Shown here one piece after another: positions 62,408-64,000 of a stretch of DNA of 64,000 bases. Source of the stretch: Singulisphaera acidiphila DSM 18658 (lineage in GTDB: Bacteria; Planctomycetota; Planctomycetia; Isosphaerales; Isosphaeraceae); contig NC_019892.1 in NCBI RefSeq assembly GCF_000242455.2, positions 4,650,001 through 4,714,000 of the forward strand, in the 5' to 3' direction. Numbering within the stretch: position 1 is the stretch's first letter; each line of letters starts with the position of its first letter. The position numbers and the translations under genes were made by a program. A model generated the notes under the pieces. The model was not told where the DNA came from. It ran no database searches and saw only the letters and a list, made by a program, of their open reading frames with translations.

Positions 62408-63397
62408 ATGTTGAAAACACGTTGGTTACTAGCCCTGCCGCTGCTGCTGGCCACGTCGATCACCTCGGCTCAGGCCGCGTCGGTCCGCGACAGCGCCGGG
62501 ATGTTCTCCCCCGAGGCTGTCCTCCAGGCTCAAGCCAAGCTGGATCGGATCGAACGGGAGTCCAGAATCCCGGTCCTGATCGAGACCGTCGAATCTCTGC
62601 CTGGAGCCGCAAACCTGAAGCCGCCGGAAAAGCGCAGCCTGATCAACGACGAGGCGACACGCCGCGCCCGCAATAGCGGTCAGGGGGTCTATCTCCTGAT
62701 CTCGAAGGACGATCATCTGATCTCCAACGTCCTGACACGCAAGCAGCTTACGAGCCGGCTTCCGTTGAACGTGAGACAGAACATTCACAAGGCGATTGCC
62801 TCCGAATTCCAGCGGGGGGATTTCGACGCAGGCCTGAATCAAGGCGTCGATGCCATCGGACGGGCACTCGCGGGCGGCCCCCTGGCCGGCGCGGTTCCGG
62901 GGCCCGGCGGCATGGCCGGTCGGCCTCGAGGGGGAACGTCTGGGGTCGGAACCTTGCTCATGATCGGCTTCGGGATCGTCGCGATCATGTTCGTACTTCG
63001 TCTCCTGGGCGGTCTGCTCGGCGGTGGCCAGCAGCAAGGTTACGGCCAAGGCCAGATGGGACGACCAGGCCAGATGGGCGGCCCGGGCTGGGGAGGCCAA
63101 GGTTACGGTCCTCAGAGGGGCGGCGGTTTCATGTCGAGTCTGTTCGGAGGAATTGGGGGCGCGATGGCCGGCAACTGGCTGTACGACCAATTCTCGGGTC
63201 GACACCACGGCAGCACCCGGGATAGCTCGTCCTACGGCGGGTCGACCGGATACGATCCGGGCGGTGATGAAATCGTCGGCGGCAATGATGATGTCGGCGG
63301 TGGTGGAGCCGACTGGGGGGGCGGTGGCGGCGACTGGGGCGGCGGCGGTGGTGACTGGGGCGGTGGTGGTGATAGCGGCGGCGGTGGTGACTGGTAA
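62408..63397 (+). CDS. TPM-domain protein with GGGGDW tail
   Basis: Predicted 329 aa from the ATG at 62408. Signal peptide WLLALPLLLATSITSAQA, then a TPM-type domain (VRDSAGMFSPEAVLQAQAKLD, PVLIETVESLPG, YLLISKDDHLI). A transmembrane helix (GTLLMIGFGIVAIMFVLRLLGGLL) at about 180-203 is followed by a Gly/Gln-rich stretch and a final set of GGGGDW-type repeats. TPM proteins are single-pass envelope proteins linked to thylakoid or membrane maintenance. Aromatic/Gly repeats after the helix are a common C-terminus of the family. Confidence 0.85.
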   Translation: MLKTRWLLALPLLLATSITSAQAASVRDSAGMFSPEAVLQAQAKLDRIERESRIPVLIETVESLPGAANLKPPEKRSLINDEATRRARNSGQGVYLLISKDDHLISNVLTRKQLTSRLPLNVRQNIHKAIASEFQRGDFDAGLNQGVDAIGRALAGGPLAGAVPGPGGMAGRPRGGTSGVGTLLMIGFGIVAIMFVLRLLGGLLGGGQQQGYGQGQMGRPGQMGGPGWGGQGYGPQRGGGFMSSLFGGIGGAMAGNWLYDQFSGRHHGSTRDSSSYGGSTGYDPGGDEIVGGNDDVGGGGADWGGGGGDWGGGGGDWGGGGDSGGGGDW

Positions 63398-63441
63398 GTG
63401 ACCAACGCGATCGTTCACTGACACCGACCTTTTGAATCGGA

Positions 63442-63487
63442 AACGACCGCGACGGCCTGCAAGCCGTCGCGGTCGTTCTTTTTTTTC
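63442..63487 (+). terminator. Terminator after the TPM gene
   Basis: 15-base perfect stem (63442-63456 with 63463-63477), 6-base loop, then CTTTTTTTTT. Probably a strong factor-independent stop. Confidence 0.95.
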
Positions 63488-63653
63488 TCGGCGAATCTGG
63501 AGTCGTCGGCCCCCTCGTGTGATCCGATATCTTTGTGTGAGGCGGGCACGGCTTGGCGTCGAAACCTGTACTCTGACAAGGAGATAGGGGGTGGTAGACC
63601 GTGCTTGTCCTACGGGGGAATCAGTCTTGGAGGGAAGGACTGATGCCGTTCGG

Positions 63654-64000
63654 TTAATTCAGGTCTTGGATCTTGACGTTCTTGTACCAGCAATCTTTGC
63701 CGTGATCCTGGAAGCCGAAATAGCCCGACCGGGGGAAATCCTTGATCGCCGCTTTGAACTTGTGCTTCGATCCGTCGGGACGCTTGCCGGGCTCAGCGAA
63801 CTGGTCCACGTCGATCTTCGAGACCGGCTCGCCGTTCAGGGCGACCTCGATGATCGGTCCCTTGGCGGTGATGGTCATGTGGTTCCATTCCCCGAGCGGC
63901 TTCTGGGCGTTGACCCGAGGGGCGACCAGGTCGTAGACCGCTCCCGTGTCGTGGATGCCGGTCCCCTTGGTGTCGTCGATTGCGATCTCGAGGCCGGTGA
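63654..64000 (-). CDS. DUF1080 / 3-keto-disaccharide hydrolase-type protein (3' part only)
   Basis: The last 115 codons are in the window; the gene continues off the right edge. It reads LEIAIDDTKGTGIHDTGAVYD, then GEWNHMTITAKGPIIEVALN and GYFGFQDHGKDCWYKNVKIQDL at the end, the classic DUF1080 (3-keto-disaccharide hydrolase, concanavalin-like) C-terminal pattern. These proteins are numerous and secreted in planctomycetes. The open frame covers the window end without interruption. Confidence 0.88.
   Translation of the reverse strand, partial: TGLEIAIDDTKGTGIHDTGAVYDLVAPRVNAQKPLGEWNHMTITAKGPIIEVALNGEPVSKIDVDQFAEPGKRPDGSKHKFKAAIKDFPRSGYFGFQDHGKDCWYKNVKIQDLN

Overview
The window is GC-rich bacterial DNA with a strongly planctomycete gene set. 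It has two DUF1559 prepilin-like secreted proteins with companion small lipoproteins, and an ECF sigma factor paired with a receptor-like Ser/Thr kinase. It also has large secreted multi-domain proteins opening with a 'SLDSRLLLS'-type N-terminus, DUF1080 and CxxCH secreted proteins, several secreted clan-CD peptidases, and LpxA (so an outer-membrane lipid A pathway). An Isosphaeraceae-type planctomycete is the best guess; this is inferred from gene content, not from rRNA.

Layout. 0-10.8 kb is mostly housekeeping: partial MenC-like enzyme, two overlapping cysteine-cluster proteins, an HU/IHF protein with a clear promoter, a DnaQ-fold exonuclease, a Gfo/Idh/MocA oxidoreductase, LpxA, RibD, Rex and tRNA-Gln(TTG). 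10.9-22.9 kb, all on the minus strand, is the most unusual part: five long exported-looking proteins, three of them clan-CD peptidase-like (two caspase-like, one CHAT) and two paralogous helical proteins with different C-termini (PDZ-like versus Gly/Trp-rich). I read it as one candidate envelope proteolytic system. 23.6-29.2 kb holds leuCD, an aquaglyceroporin, a membrane protein, and a DUF1559 protein with a lipoprotein. 29.8-40.7 kb, plus strand, holds the sigma/kinase pair, a redoxin-cytochrome-monooxygenase-glycogen-binding fusion, a beta-helix/Ig-like giant with a long Pro-Thr tract, and a secreted transglutaminase-like protein.

40.9-43.6 kb is a compact stress unit: pirin, FMN reductase and YcaC-like hydrolase, divergent from an HxlR regulator with a perfect 18-bp palindrome between them. 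lipA and an atypical lipB (catalytic Lys and Cys both substituted) follow. 46.9-52.6 kb looks like an accessory or decaying zone: a transposase stub, a frame-broken response regulator, a frame-broken Rhs/YD-repeat fragment, and a second DUF1559/lipoprotein cassette. An aromatic-ring-cleavage operon (intradiol dioxygenase, lipocalin-like, MDR oxidoreductase), a serine beta-lactamase-like hydrolase, an AraC regulator, a DHH phosphoesterase, a DUF4149-like membrane protein, a CxxCH protein, a small conserved protein, a TPM protein and a partial DUF1080 protein complete the window.

Start codons were chosen mainly from Shine-Dalgarno-like sequences; several differ from the longest possible reading frame, and each entry says so. 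No rRNA, CRISPR array or intact insertion sequence was seen.
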